From assembly GCF_027744825.2 (NCBI RefSeq), contig NC_071347.1:20408001-20472000 (forward strand): DNA of 64,000 nt, read 5' to 3'. Of this stretch, positions 39,001-46,909 are shown piece after piece. The notes beneath the pieces are model-generated. The model was given only the letters and a program-made list of their open reading frames with translations. It was not told where the DNA came from and did no database searches. Numbering within the stretch: position 1 is the stretch's first letter; each line of letters begins with the position of its first letter. The stretch is from Synchiropus splendidus. Taxonomy: Eukaryota > Chordata > Actinopteri > Syngnathiformes > Callionymidae. The translations under genes were made by a program, and so were the position numbers.

Positions 39001-42000
39001 TTTTAATCATGATGCAGTGCGAAAAAGAGACATTCCAGGATCCAAAGCTTTTTCAAATTTTTATGTTGTATATACAGTACGCAAAATTTAATTGACCACT
39101 AGTACACCGAAACCAGAGATTCGAAATACCTCTACTTATATGAAGACATACTCTGCGTTCAACACCTCTACGTTTTGTTAGAGCTGACAGATGCTTACTA
39201 ACACTCACTTATACTTTATTGACTATACCTTTATCATTTGAATTCAAACAATAGATCAACTGTTTTTTTGCCACTGCTGTTGACACTGAAATGTTGAATG
39301 GGTTATGCTCAGTTTTGCAGTATTTCTTGTCCCTCAAAATAAATGAATTATATTGCAAAAAACACCTAGAAATTGGATTAGATTGTCTTTATTAAATAAG
39401 GCTCCCAGACCAGTGGTGAGATCTAATCCCTCCACCAGGTCCTGTGTCGACCCCTCGTCTCCTCCCTGTGCCTGAAACACCTCCAAAGGGAGGCAGCGAG
39501 AGGGCATCCTCATGAGATGCTACCATTTAGATCTAACTAGAGAAGTGTGAATTTTTGTACAAAAGAGCCTCCTGGTGGACACTAACGTCACCTCAAATAT
39601 AAGGTATCTGATGTCAAAGTTTCCAAGTTAAAAAAACTAGTTTGTGCATGTTGCCCACTGACTTTGGTGAATTTGGTGAAAAGAGAAAGGATTACTCAGC
39701 AGAAAACTATCATCGCACAATAAAAAAAATGTCTTTGTATTTCCAGATTCTCATTATTTCTTCATCAGTGCTCTCTGTCTTGGCTTCCGTTCTGAAAAAG
39801 TTGTTGGAAAGATGTGGGAGGTGTTATTTTGTTCGGAGGGACGGGGAGATGAAAGTCTGCCTGCTGAAGTCGCTCTGATCTCTGCGTTTGATATCACTCG
39901 CACACGTTTTAGTCGCTGTGTCCTCGTCTGGGAGTTGTTTCTAGTCAGAGATTGAATAGGAAATAAAAGTTTATGGTGTGGGCCGGGTTCTCAGCAGGAA
40001 ACTGATGCTTCCCGCACATTAATTGGGAAATTAAAGTGGGTCGGCGGTTATAGCACCACGAGTAGTTTGTGTGGAGATTGATCCATTCTGGTTTTCCATC
40101 CATTTTGGTTCTTTTTAAAGAGGTCAGTTGTTAGGACGAAACTTCTCAGTGACACTCAGAGTTGAGCTGCTACTTTTTCGAGACACTGTTCATCATGAAG
40201 GAGCAAAATTGATAAAGTTTAAATTCTAGTGTGGTGATGAGTGTTCAGGGAACAGCCATCGCGTGGACAGAAGTGCAGGGCTGTGTAATGGAACATGGTG
40301 CTTTGTACCAGATGAAACAGTTTCCAGTCTGATCCCACCAGAACCGCAGGAGTGTGTGAGAAAAAGATGGAGCAAAACCTCAAAGCATCTGATCCCTCAC
40401 ACGTAGCTATTGGCTCCTCTCACTGAATGGGTAATCGGCCGGATCCAGGAAAAGCTGCTGATGTACAACTGTGAGAACGGTGTGATGCAAGGATGAGGAT
40501 AAAGGTCGTTAAGCAAACAACCAGGCCACATTAGAAGGTTAAAGATTAGAGACGGGAGGCAGAGTATTCAGCCAAGATAAACCAGGGAGGCAAAATGTTT
40601 GGGAGCGATAACAGGAGTATCCCCCAGCTTCGTCTCCTTTAGATTCTCCTGAGCTTTCTGCATTTCCCTGATCCCCTCAGACGAGCAGCCCAGCACCATT
40701 CTCACAATCAGCCTCATTTCCTGAGCACACGTGGGACACGCAGGAAAGCTCATCAGGTAACACCAGCCCTCTCTGACCTGCTCTCTTTGGTGTTGTACAC
40801 GTACATTCACGAATGGAGGAAGCTGTATTGTACACAAGCCAATAAAAAAAAAGGCAAACAAAGTGGCACGTAACACAAAGTGCACAAATAAGACGTGCCA
40901 GACAACCAAAGTTCAACGGTCATCCTGACTTCACCTCAAATTAAGATTTTCCAATCATATTTCACTACACAAAAAAACAACTGAACCTACAAAAAGGCTC
41001 TTGGAAAATATGCTGCTTGCTGATGCCATCACACCACGCGTGGTTCATATTTGTCAATACTGAACAGACAACAAGGGTGTAGTACTCCACACCGATGCAG
41101 TGACAGTACATGGCTAGCCCGTTCCTAGACTGAGCTAAATGGAAGTGAGCGTGGGTTCAGAATGTACCATGCAAGCCTCGACTTATGTCTTGAAAATGGG
41201 CCACTCTTCAGATACTTGTGCAATGTAGCAGATCAACGTAACATCCAGCACATCCCCGCGTACAGGTCTACCCACACCGTCTGTCAGAACCATGACGACT
41301 GTAAAACCAGATCTTAATCACGTGACCACTCAGAAGAGCGATGATGGTCTCAGCTAAACTTTATAGTCATGCATGCTTCGTGGACACCAGTAAGATATCA
41401 GTCTCCAGGTCCAGCACTCAGTGGATGCAGATGCTGAGAGGATTCATATTTTTCTCCCAATTTGGAGCCGGAGAATGTGCGACGGGGGAGGGGCGTAGGT
41501 TTCCAGGGTGTGGCTCGCCTCCACGGAGAGACCAGAAGCCTTTATAGATGAGTGGATATTAAAAAGCAGGGAGTGGGGGGAGGTGCTGATGCTGGAGATT
41601 GGACAGCACATGTGAACAGATTGCCCGAGGGCTCTTCTCCCTCCGCTTTGTCTCTAAGGTCCACCTCGACTGATGCCTTGCTCCTAGGAGCTCTGACAGC
41701 AACCTTCAGAGGCAGCAGCAGGGGGGCGCCAGCAAACGCTGCAGCTCACTGATCTTTATTCACAGAAGGAGAAAACAACGACAGCAGCGGAGACATGTGA
41801 CATGTTTGTGCTGCAGGTTGTGTATTATTTAGATTAAACAAAATGTCAACACGAGCAGGAGAGCTGCAGTGAGAAGAAACAGGGCGAGCAATTCTGAAAC
41901 GTCAGATTTCAAAGGAAGAATTGACTTATAAACACTGAACCTTGATTTAAAATTTTACAGTAAATACCTCAGTAGCAAAATTGCCAGTCTTACATCAACT

Positions 42001-45000
42001 ACAAGGCTGCATTAGCGCTTCGGCTAGTGCTAATAATAGGTGAAGCTCTCATTTCACTTCTCACAAGAAGAAAAACTGTTATATTATGGATAACACGGGA
42101 AGTTCAGAGCCCAGGTGAGGTAAGTGCTAATTTATCTCAGGTGCTATCATATACGAACTGCTGATATTACTATACGTGCATGTGTACGGCGTATGTGCAA
42201 ATGAGCATGAAGTTCAGACATTGTCTGCGTGAGAAATGATAAACTCTTGCCAAAACACAGCGGATGTGTTACTGTACATATAGCTAAAGAGGTACTTTAG
42301 AGCTGTAGATCTCCCTGAAATGAGCGGGTCACGTAAAAAAAAATGCTGACGTTTGCTAGCATATCCAAAACCGCTGACACATTCAAAGGGCTGATGTTGC
42401 TCCCATGTTGCTGAGTCACCATAATTCCATTCACTTGACTAGCACTTGAGTGACAACAAATCAATTCTGCCATTTTCTCAGGAGATGAGAACATTTCCGA
42501 TGCATCAGTGGTGCTGTTGTCATGGTGAGAGTCAACAACCTGGTCACATGACCTTCATCTCAGGGGGTGTGCAGGAACAGCCATGTTGCTCCTGCTTCCT
42601 AATGAGCAGTGGAATGTCACGGCGGTCCGTCTGCATCCGTGAGCACTCAGGAACATCTATCAAGCGGCTGGCAGACGCTTCCTCACTGTACCAGCCCCTC
42701 GCTTATCACCGTATCCATCACGATCCCGGCCAACGCTGCACTCTCCACACAAACATCCGGGGTGAAGGATGACGGTAAGCTGCGTCGTAAATAACACTGC
42801 GGCCAGGTGACTGTGTGTACAAATGGAAGGGAATGTGTAAAGACAAAGTGATGACTGAAGGCTTCTGAACAAGTGTTTCACTCTGACAAAAGCTGAGGGA
42901 GCATTTTTTTTCTTTCGTCCTCCAACTCATGCCGGTTCCCTCTTCTCCCAGCCTTCCTGCTGGAGCACTTCACAGCATCGTCTCCACATCAGAGACGCCG
43001 CAGATGCAGCTTCTGCAGAACACTGCCCAGCATCTCCGCCGCGAGATGAGAGAGAGAAGCAGACAAACGAGTGTCTCCACGTCCTGAAACAACACCTTCC
43101 TTCTGATCCAGAAGCCAGAAACTGTTTTCTTCGCGTGTCCCTCTTAGCTGCTGTGTGATCTCCGCTGCTGACATGACCGGAAACTGTCAGGTTTGGATCA
43201 CGATCATGTTTCAAACACTCCAACACAGAATCACAGATCAATTAGTGGATGTGGGTAGAAGTGGGTCGGTGCGTTCTGTTGCCACATGAGTGTTATTTTG
43301 AATAAAAACACTTGAGTCAAGCAAAGATGAGCAACTTCTTGTTCTGAAATTGACAGTTGCGGACAACAGCACAATGAAAGATCATCTCCAAAACACGGGT
43401 GAAGAAGGAAGGACTGAAGTTGCCACACTGCACCACTCTGCAGTTTAAGTGGGAAATCTGCCCACGAGAATGTTTAACTTTGGAAACAGTGAAATGAAAA
43501 TAAATTCGGGGGAGTGTAGAGATGAGTTCATAATGTCGGACCACGATCTGCGTTTTATTTTTGGGGTTAAACTGTGGGTGTGCGAGACGATGACTGACAA
43601 CGAGGGCGAGAGATGTCACCTATCGCCACTATTGTGAAGATTTTTTTTCAGAAGAACAGCGGTTTTTGTCGACAATACTGTACTGCAGGAAAACCTGCAC
43701 ATTCACAACTACTGCAGCATTGAGGGAGCAGCTGTGACAGCGTCCAGTCAAGTTGTACCGGTAGGAGCGTCCAAAGATCTCAGACAAGGGTATGAGGTTC
43801 AACAGCAACTTCTGTACATCCATCATGTCCAGTTCTGCCACAAGAAATATCACCAGTATCATCAGTTCGACTGTGAGTTGAATTGATAATCCTACAGCGA
43901 ACACTGTCTGAAGTTCAACAACAACAACCTCATGTGTCCAACCATCAACACAAGTTCTACAACAAACGGCATCTCTGTTAGGGGTAACAAACACAAGCAT
44001 CATAGCAAGTTCCACCAGAGCACCATCACCAGGCTCTTCCACAGCACACATATGTTCCATAGAGATACAGCAAAGATTAAATGTTCAAACACAAGTACGA
44101 TCATTAGACTTTTAGCTAGAGAGGCGTCAGCGTGAGGAATTGAAAGCCCTGGTTTTTTTCAGGAAGACGAGATTCACCAATTCTCAAGACTTTGTGAACC
44201 CGCAGCTTTGCCATCACAGGCTAAATCCCTGAGTTATCCACATCTCACGACAATCACATTTGATTGGTCCAGGCGGCAGGGAAACCGCTCTTAGCGGGAA
44301 GAAAAAGCAGGCAAGTTTGAAACGTTAAACATTCATTGAAAAAAAAATAGTATTTGGGATGATTTTTTTGCTTCTTTGGTGGTAATAACTGATGGTCATT
44401 CAAGGAAAAAACAAAAAGAAAGTCAGCATGAGGCAACCTACAATTCACCAATCAATGTCAAACTTTTATGAGGTTTAGACACACTTGTTTGAGACATGGA
44501 TTGGAAATTTGTAGATATTTACCCTCCTGCTGCGGCGCTGATCTCATCAGTAAATAAGTCAGAGCTGCTGTATACAGTTTAGAAATAGTTGACTCAGTGT
44601 GTTTCAGATTCATAACATTTTTAATTACATTTAAACCAATGCCCAGAAACATCAAACTTTTCTTGCATATATTTAATTGACACTGACCTTGTGTCTTGCA
44701 ATGTTACTGTAATCGTGTACATTTTTTGTTTGCGCTTCTCTTCCCCACAGGAAAAAGCAACTGTCCACCCCATGTCTGGTTTCACACCCACACGGAGCCC
44801 ACCAGTGGGTCGATAGACCCTCCAGACACTCGTCATTCATCGCCATCAGAGCATGTCTAATCTGATTATGCTCCGTCTTCAGGATCCTTCTCTGTGCTCC
44901 CCTTCGTCTGCTCCCGCTGCTCAGCCACTTGTTCATAACATGACTATTGTTCCAGCAGGTGGTTGTCTCCGAGACCACCAGCTCAGCTCAGGCCCAGATC

Positions 45001-46620
45001 CCGCATTTTCAACCAAGCTTCGGTAATAACACATAATCTGATAATTACTGTATCGCCTCATTAAGAGGGGCTTATTAGGAGGATGCTGCGGTCCCAAAAT
45101 GAGTCGCCTTGGAGATGATAATCGACAAATTGCTCCCAGGAACATAGGCAAGTCATGATGGCACCAGCTAGGAAACTGATCTAGCTTTAATCAAGCTACA
45201 CAACAGCAGAGATTAAAGATGAGTGATGTAAGATGATGTATCATTCTGGCTCAAGGACGGCATGGACATTTGAGGGCCGATATGTTGCATGAGGTCCTGA
45301 CAGGTGCATCCACCCATGAGAAAAACACATATGAAGCACAGATCGATGCGGCACAGTGGCGTTAGAGTGATCACAAATGTGAGGTACTTCAGCTACAGGT
45401 GAAACAGCTCACTATAAAGACAGTAAAGTCACACACACTCTCACAATGTTAAGATAAGGTCACTCTACAGCTGCAGCTATGTACAGACTGGAGATCAGAT
45501 GTGCTGCTTGGAATTCTGGTCTGTAGCCGCCATGACTGTGTCTCCTCAGATAGATGATATTATATCAAGTATGACATTACTAGAACAAAAACACAGTTCA
45601 AACGTGTGGAGTGCCACGGCGAGTCCTACAGAGGTGGGTAGGGTTGTCCATGTCATGAGCCATTCAGCAGGTTCTGGACCTCATCAAAACGTTTCGTGGT
45701 GGTGGTGAGTTCACTCTCACCAAAAGCCAATCGTAATGTGAAAGTCAGCAGGTCATCAATGACTTTCATGGAGAGCGGCCAGGTGCAGTGATACAGTTAA
45801 TATTGGGGTATTAAATGTCATTTCAAAAATGGTAACATTAGATTACACAGTTGAGCAGCTGAATGTCAACTAAGATTTACAACAATGAAATCATCTTATT
45901 AATCAGTGTTCATTGTAATCTGCCTGAAATGGTGAAACTTGTTACAGTGAGACTCTTTTTAAATGGTTCTTCAGTGATTCACATCTGCTCTGTAGGTAGA
46001 TAATCCAGCATCCTTAATCTGTCTGAGAAGGTAACTGGGTCCGCACAAGTGTGTTAATTCAAACTTGTTCACATCATAAGTCTATGTTTATTTATTTATT
46101 TAACAGAATCTGGAGGTCGACACCAGCACACATACGAGGACCAGGAGCGGTCCACAGGCCGGCGTTTGGGGACCGTAAGTGTTGACAGTATATGTGCTTT
46201 ACAGTGCTGTCACGTCACCGGAGGACAAAAAGACGACTGTACCTTGGAAGTGGAAGGCTCTGGATTCGCCGTGGAAGCCCTGGACCTGAGTAACTCCACC
46301 AAAACCATCTCCAAGTGTCAGCTCATCAAATACAGCGATGCGCAGCGCCGGGTCGACCCCAAAACCTAAAACTAATACACACAATTGACAGAGTTATTAG
46401 CAGGCAAGGACATGTGAGCGATCAATCACCACACTGCTGTCAGGACACGCATGCTGCGGACAAAACCACACACGGCTCTACAATCTGGAGAATCTGCGAT
46501 CGGGATCTTCTCACACCGACGCAATGTCCTACCTGCGGGGGAGCCGGATATGCCGAAAAGCAGGAGCAGCTGTATTAATCCCATGATGAATGCAGAGCAG
46601 AAAATCAGTCCATGTTTCAT
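1344..46620 (-). CDS. nell2: Nell2, neural EGF-like-like protein 2 (18 coding exons, 3' end outside window)
   Basis: Nell2 is a secreted, oligomeric, multidomain glycoprotein of neurons that acts as an extracellular cue and Robo3 ligand (family knowledge). Coding exons on the minus strand: 46533-46620, 46243-46365, 35603-35753, 34370-34543, 34168-34264, 32480-32552, 32153-32235, 31737-31865, 28926-29028, 26794-26885, 24485-24590, 22762-22890, 16207-16332, 10998-11120, 10346-10441, 4129-4269, 2813-3006, 1344-1520. They total 2205 bases (735 codons) and every junction is GT-AG and in frame. Order seen: signal peptide, TSPN/laminin-G (about 30-228), coiled coil (about 240-275), two VWC domains (about 275-400), six EGF repeats (about 407-620), then VWC modules. 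Human NELL2 is about 816 aa, so about 75-80 C-terminal residues are missing to the left. Matches such as [49 protein letters not shown] and [18 protein letters not shown] identify NELL2 rather than NELL1. Teleosts have nell2a and nell2b; which one this is cannot be told here. Confidence 0.96.
1521..2812. other. nell2 intron 17
   Basis: Non-coding. It includes a homeodomain-motif-rich block (1820-1975, see findings) and a TAAT-rich stretch (2330-2560). Confidence 0.75.
2813..3006 (-). CDS. nell2: nell2 exon 17: EGF repeat 6 and start of third VWC domain
   Basis: Encodes [35 protein letters not shown] and then [18 protein letters not shown] up to CSVCSCQ. It joins the last calcium-binding EGF to the first strands of a VWC domain. 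Acceptor CGCTCAG; donor GTGAGG; ends in phase 0. Confidence 0.96.
3007..4128. other. nell2 intron 16
   Basis: AT-rich intron, no repeat family or motif that I recognise. Confidence 0.75.
4129..4269 (-). CDS. nell2: nell2 exon 16: EGF repeat 5 (calcium-binding)
   Basis: Encodes [18 protein letters not shown] and [18 protein letters not shown] up to GESCV. This repeat is nearly invariant among NELL proteins. Donor GTGAGTG after 4129; phase 1-1. Confidence 0.96.
5440..6050. repeat. Degenerate CATTCA/CATTCACA-rich tract
   Basis: Dozens of imperfect ATTCA, CATTCAC and TCACTCATTCA units occur over about 600 bases, with a strong C/T versus A/G strand skew. This looks like a decayed short tandem array. 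Its lack of stops gives several false open frames. Confidence 0.7.
9718..9785 (+). repeat. Dispersed repeat copy A (CGACTAGTCATRACGTCAT type)
   Basis: About 65 bases with ACTATTAAATTA and GACTAGTCATAACGTCAT recur in inverted orientation at 27940-28012. The pair shares about three quarters of positions by eye, including blocks of 8-12 identical bases. It is probably a MITE or short interspersed element end; family unknown to me. Confidence 0.65.
10346..10441 (-). CDS. nell2: nell2 exon 15: EGF repeat 4 (short, non-calcium)
   Basis: Encodes [18 protein letters not shown] and [11 protein letters not shown], a short Notch-like EGF without the calcium-binding DxDEC start. The acceptor CCTGCAG precedes 10441 and the donor GTGAGAG follows 10346. 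Phase 1-1. Confidence 0.95.
10442..10997. other. nell2 intron 14
   Basis: AT-rich short intron; no notable structure seen. Confidence 0.7.
10998..11120 (-). CDS. nell2: nell2 exon 14: EGF repeat 3
   Basis: Encodes [18 protein letters not shown] through [15 protein letters not shown]; the EHDEC start is typical of NELL2. The acceptor TCTCCAG precedes 11120 and the donor GTAGGC follows 10998. Phase 1-1. Confidence 0.95.
11121..16206. other. nell2 intron 13
   Basis: 5.1-kb intron. It holds a nested foldback element at 13570-13660. Otherwise unique-looking sequence without coding evidence. Confidence 0.75.
13570..13660. repeat. Nested foldback (palindromic) element
   Basis: Outer arms CACTACA (13570-13576) and TGTAGTG (13654-13660) enclose two further hairpins. 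One is CACCATTT/AAATGGTG with a 3-base centre (13598-13616). The other is the perfect 16-base palindrome TGTGTAGTACTACACA (13622-13637). The layout resembles a small foldback MITE. No target-site duplication is clear. Confidence 0.6.
16207..16332 (-). CDS. nell2: nell2 exon 13: EGF repeat 2 (calcium-binding)
   Basis: Encodes [18 protein letters not shown] through [18 protein letters not shown]. The DIDEC start and the internal N..GSFMC signature mark a calcium-binding EGF. Phase 1-1. Confidence 0.95.
18610..18628. repeat. (TG)n microsatellite
   Basis: Nine to ten uninterrupted TG units. Confidence 0.9.
20430..20980. repeat. A/C-rich cryptic simple sequence
   Basis: Many short ACACAC, ACAAACAC and CACACATG blocks occur over about 550 bases: a decayed CA array. 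It explains a spurious 160-codon open frame here. Confidence 0.7.
21121..21141. repeat. (GT)n microsatellite
   Basis: Ten uninterrupted GT units. Confidence 0.9.
21540..22560 (+). repeat. Pyrimidine-rich tract interrupted by a MITE
   Basis: The plus strand is dominated by T and C, with recurrent CTTTCTTTC, TTTCTTC and TCTTTCAGC words over about 1 kb. Such tracts can form triplexes or reflect a decayed CTTT array. The hAT-like MITE at 21986-22210 inserted into it. Confidence 0.65.
21986..22210 (+). mobile_element. Non-autonomous hAT-like MITE, 225 bp
   Basis: It begins CAGAGGTGGGCAAAC and ends TTGCCCACCCGTG, giving imperfect terminal inverted repeats of about 30 bases that include AAAGGGC/GCCCTTT. 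The ends match the CAGRGGTGGGCAA type of hAT terminus common in fish genomes (from memory). Flanking 8-mers (TTCTAACA and TTGTTAGC) agree only in part, so the insertion is old. No coding capacity. Confidence 0.75.
22762..22890 (-). CDS. nell2: nell2 exon 12: EGF repeat 1
   Basis: Encodes [18 protein letters not shown] through [18 protein letters not shown], a six-cysteine EGF repeat. The exon is symmetric (phase 1-1), as are all six EGF exons from here except the last. The donor GTAAAG follows 22762. Confidence 0.95.
22978..23034. repeat. Compound (AT)n and (CTAT)n microsatellite
   Basis: About 14 AT units (22979-23006) are followed, after TTTGT, by six CTAT units (23011-23034). Confidence 0.95.
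23087..23193. repeat. 48-base tandem duplication, A-rich
   Basis: A unit of about 48 bases containing GAATGAATAATGTATAAATG and GATAAAGAAATGAATAAAG occurs twice nearly perfectly, then part of a third copy. It is recent, because the copies are almost identical. Confidence 0.85.
24485..24590 (-). CDS. nell2: nell2 exon 11: second half of second VWC domain
   Basis: Encodes [20 protein letters not shown] and [16 protein letters not shown]. The acceptor ACACAG precedes 24590 and the donor GTAAGA follows 24485 in phase 1. RCCKVC is the VWC closing motif before the EGF array. Confidence 0.94.
24591..26793. other. nell2 intron 10
   Basis: Contains a probable repeat end at 25228-25312 and otherwise unremarkable sequence. 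Confidence 0.7.
25228..25312 (-). mobile_element. Probable terminal fragment of a fish MITE
   Basis: Read on the minus strand it begins CTAGGGCTGGGTGTTGCC and continues with AATTCGATT-like words. This resembles the CTAGGGCTGGGY ends of a common fish MITE (from memory). Only one end is seen. Confidence 0.4.
26794..26885 (-). CDS. nell2: nell2 exon 10: first half of second VWC domain
   Basis: The correct frame is set by the phase-1 end of exon 9. It reads [13 protein letters not shown], then [11 protein letters not shown], and aligns with human ICQFQGRTYFEGE and SSGVCVLYECK. A competing longer open frame through the same bases is spurious. The acceptor TTCCAG precedes 26885 and the donor GTATGT follows 26794 in phase 0. 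This is one of the more diverged exons, yet its spacing and cysteines are kept. Confidence 0.9.
27940..28012 (-). repeat. Dispersed repeat copy B (inverted relative to copy A)
   Basis: Reverse-complement partner of 9718-9785. It shares ACTATTAAATTA, GTTGAC/GCTGAC plus CAGT, and GACTAGTCATGACGTCAT. The TGACGTCA core is also a perfect CRE-like palindrome in this copy (27940-27947). Confidence 0.65.
28486..28554 (+). mobile_element. Probable hAT-type MITE end
   Basis: ATGTGGCTCTTAATC...GGGTTGGCCACTCCAG resembles the right terminus of hAT elements starting CAGGGGTGGCCAACC (from memory). The left end was not found. Confidence 0.4.
28926..29028 (-). CDS. nell2: nell2 exon 9: second half of first VWC domain
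   Basis: Encodes [17 protein letters not shown] and GACCKECQ. It has the CC..C pattern that closes a VWC domain. The acceptor CCCCCAG precedes 29028; the donor GTAAGTGG follows 28926 in phase 1. Confidence 0.95.
29029..31736. other. nell2 intron 8
   Basis: Contains a GTAGCA-rich simple region (29090-29620) and the enhancer-like block at 30660-30980 described in findings. Confidence 0.7.
30660..30980. promoter_or_regulatory. Candidate enhancer with homeodomain cores
   Basis: About 320 bases mix GC-rich words with TAATTA/ATAATT cores: CTAATTAG (30688-30695), CATAATTGATAAC (near 30745), GATAATTACC (30795-30804), the palindrome GATAATTATC (30924-30933) overlapped by an E-box CATCTG (30933-30938), and CAATTAG (about 30946). 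It is not repeat-like and has no coding signal. Enhancer function is inference. Confidence 0.4.
31737..31865 (-). CDS. nell2: nell2 exon 8: coiled coil and first VWC domain
   Basis: Encodes [20 protein letters not shown] through [11 protein letters not shown], 43 codons, phase 0 at both ends. It carries the end of the coiled coil and the first half of VWC domain 1 (cysteine pattern CYCERTC...C..CSC). Confidence 0.95.
31986..32066 (+). mobile_element. Retroposon tail fragment (L2/SINE-like)
   Basis: CCTGTGATGGACCAGAAACC, CTGTCCAGGGCATCCCC and AGCTGGAATAGGCTCCA match the widespread fish 3' tail shared by L2-type LINEs and some SINEs (from memory). It is a fragment in intron 7, 150 bases from exon 7. 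Confidence 0.7.
32153..32235 (-). CDS. nell2: nell2 exon 7: CPTC and coiled coil
   Basis: Encodes [20 protein letters not shown] and LARTSNK. The CxxC pair precedes the heptad region that trimerises NELL proteins (family knowledge). The donor GTAGGC follows 32153 in phase 0. Confidence 0.95.
32480..32552 (-). CDS. nell2: nell2 exon 6: TSPN-coiled-coil linker
   Basis: Encodes [20 protein letters not shown] and DLNR. The donor GTGAGTG follows 32480 in phase 1; the T of RTCPTC is completed by the next exon. Confidence 0.95.
32553..34167. other. nell2 intron 5
   Basis: The left half is a pyrimidine tract (32690-33400) with an embedded (TA)n run at 33012-33041. A (CT)n run lies near 34110-34127. 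Remainder unremarkable. Confidence 0.75.
32690..33400 (+). repeat. Long C/T-rich tract with (TA)n insertion
   Basis: About 700 bases are strongly pyrimidine-biased on the plus strand (CTCCTC, TCTTCT, CCTTCC words). About 15 TA units interrupt it at 33012-33041. The bias removes stops and creates a false 210-codon open frame. Confidence 0.75.
34168..34264 (-). CDS. nell2: nell2 exon 5: end of TSPN domain
   Basis: Encodes [16 protein letters not shown] and [16 protein letters not shown]. The exon is flanked by GGCAG and a weak donor GTCCGA, and sits 105 bases from exon 4. Residues align directly with human IYERVVE and [16 protein letters not shown]. Confidence 0.93.
34370..34543 (-). CDS. nell2: nell2 exon 4: TSPN/laminin-G domain
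   Basis: Encodes [18 protein letters not shown], then [16 protein letters not shown] and VVLHVDCN, matching human NELL2 almost position for position. The donor is GTTGGA, weaker than consensus, after a phase-2 AG; the acceptor TTTACAG precedes 34543. Confidence 0.95.
34544..35602. other. nell2 intron 3
   Basis: About 1.1 kb, no recognised repeat or regulatory structure. Confidence 0.7.
35603..35753 (-). CDS. nell2: nell2 exon 3: TSPN/laminin-G domain
   Basis: Encodes residues about 71-120, including [18 protein letters not shown] and [15 protein letters not shown], a beta-strand-rich part of the thrombospondin-N/laminin-G fold. The acceptor CTCCAG precedes 35753 and the donor GTGCCG follows 35603 (phase 2), the arginine being split across the intron. 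Confidence 0.94.
35754..46242. other. nell2 intron 2 (10.5 kb, largest)
   Basis: Contains a G-rich run (36291-36307), C/T-skewed sequence (38150-38560), retroelement fragments (39415-39525 and 38585-38620), an unexplained open frame on the minus strand (40568-40909), a simple CAACAA/TTCAAC-like region (43650-44060) and a candidate conserved block near 45005-45140. Confidence 0.7.
39415..39525 (+). mobile_element. Fish interspersed repeat fragment (GGGAGGC-type)
   Basis: GAAACACCTCCAAAGGGAGG, GGCATCCTCATGAGATGC and neighbours match a repeat seen in very many teleost genomes (from memory). A second, differently truncated fragment lies at 61890-62005. The family is probably LINE-derived. Confidence 0.6.
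46243..46365 (-). CDS. nell2: nell2 exon 2: start of mature protein and TSPN domain
   Basis: The acceptor TTTTAG precedes 46365. The exon encodes [20 protein letters not shown] and continues to AFHFQG, matching the first 40 residues of mature NELL2. The donor GTACAG follows 46243 (phase 1). It is separated from exon 1 by only 167 bases, then followed by the 10.5-kb intron 2. Confidence 0.93.
46533..46620 (-). CDS. nell2: nell2 exon 1: start codon and signal peptide
   Basis: The exon starts at ATG (46620-46618) and encodes [11 protein letters not shown] followed by a hydrophobic run [12 protein letters not shown] and SGSPA, a typical secretory signal ending near the exon border. The donor GTAGG follows 46533, leaving phase 1. 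Four codons upstream, in frame, lies GTG rather than ATG, so the start is taken at 46620. The base at -3 is T, so the Kozak context is not ideal. Confidence 0.88.
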
Positions 46621-46880
46621 CCACTTTCCCACAGACAGGAACGATGTGTCACCTCCAGCGCAGATGATCGGATATCAATAATCCCAGACGAGCAGCGGAG
46701 GCATCATCCAAACTTTGATCGAACTGATCGAAGGAGAAGAAGAGACGGAAAGACGGGTGCAAAGATTTATTCCATGTAGAGCAGGATCTGCTCCATCAGC
46801 AGCTCCGCAGCACAGGTGGCAACAGACAGACGGTCAGAGAGGCGGAGGAGGAGCGGAGGAGGGAGGGGTGAGCAAGGGAG

Positions 46881-46909
46881 GAGAGGGAGAGAGAGAGAGA
46901 GAGAGAGAG
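46881..46909. repeat. (GA)n microsatellite upstream of nell2
   Basis: About 14 GA units lie in a purine-rich context (GGAGGAGGAGCGGAGGAGGG just before), about 260 bases upstream of the nell2 start codon. Confidence 0.9.

Noticed and set aside
43629..44060. 143-codon frame on the minus strand in nell2 intron 2
   Set aside because: Hydrophobic low-complexity translation from CAACAA/TTCAAC-like simple sequence; no family recognised.
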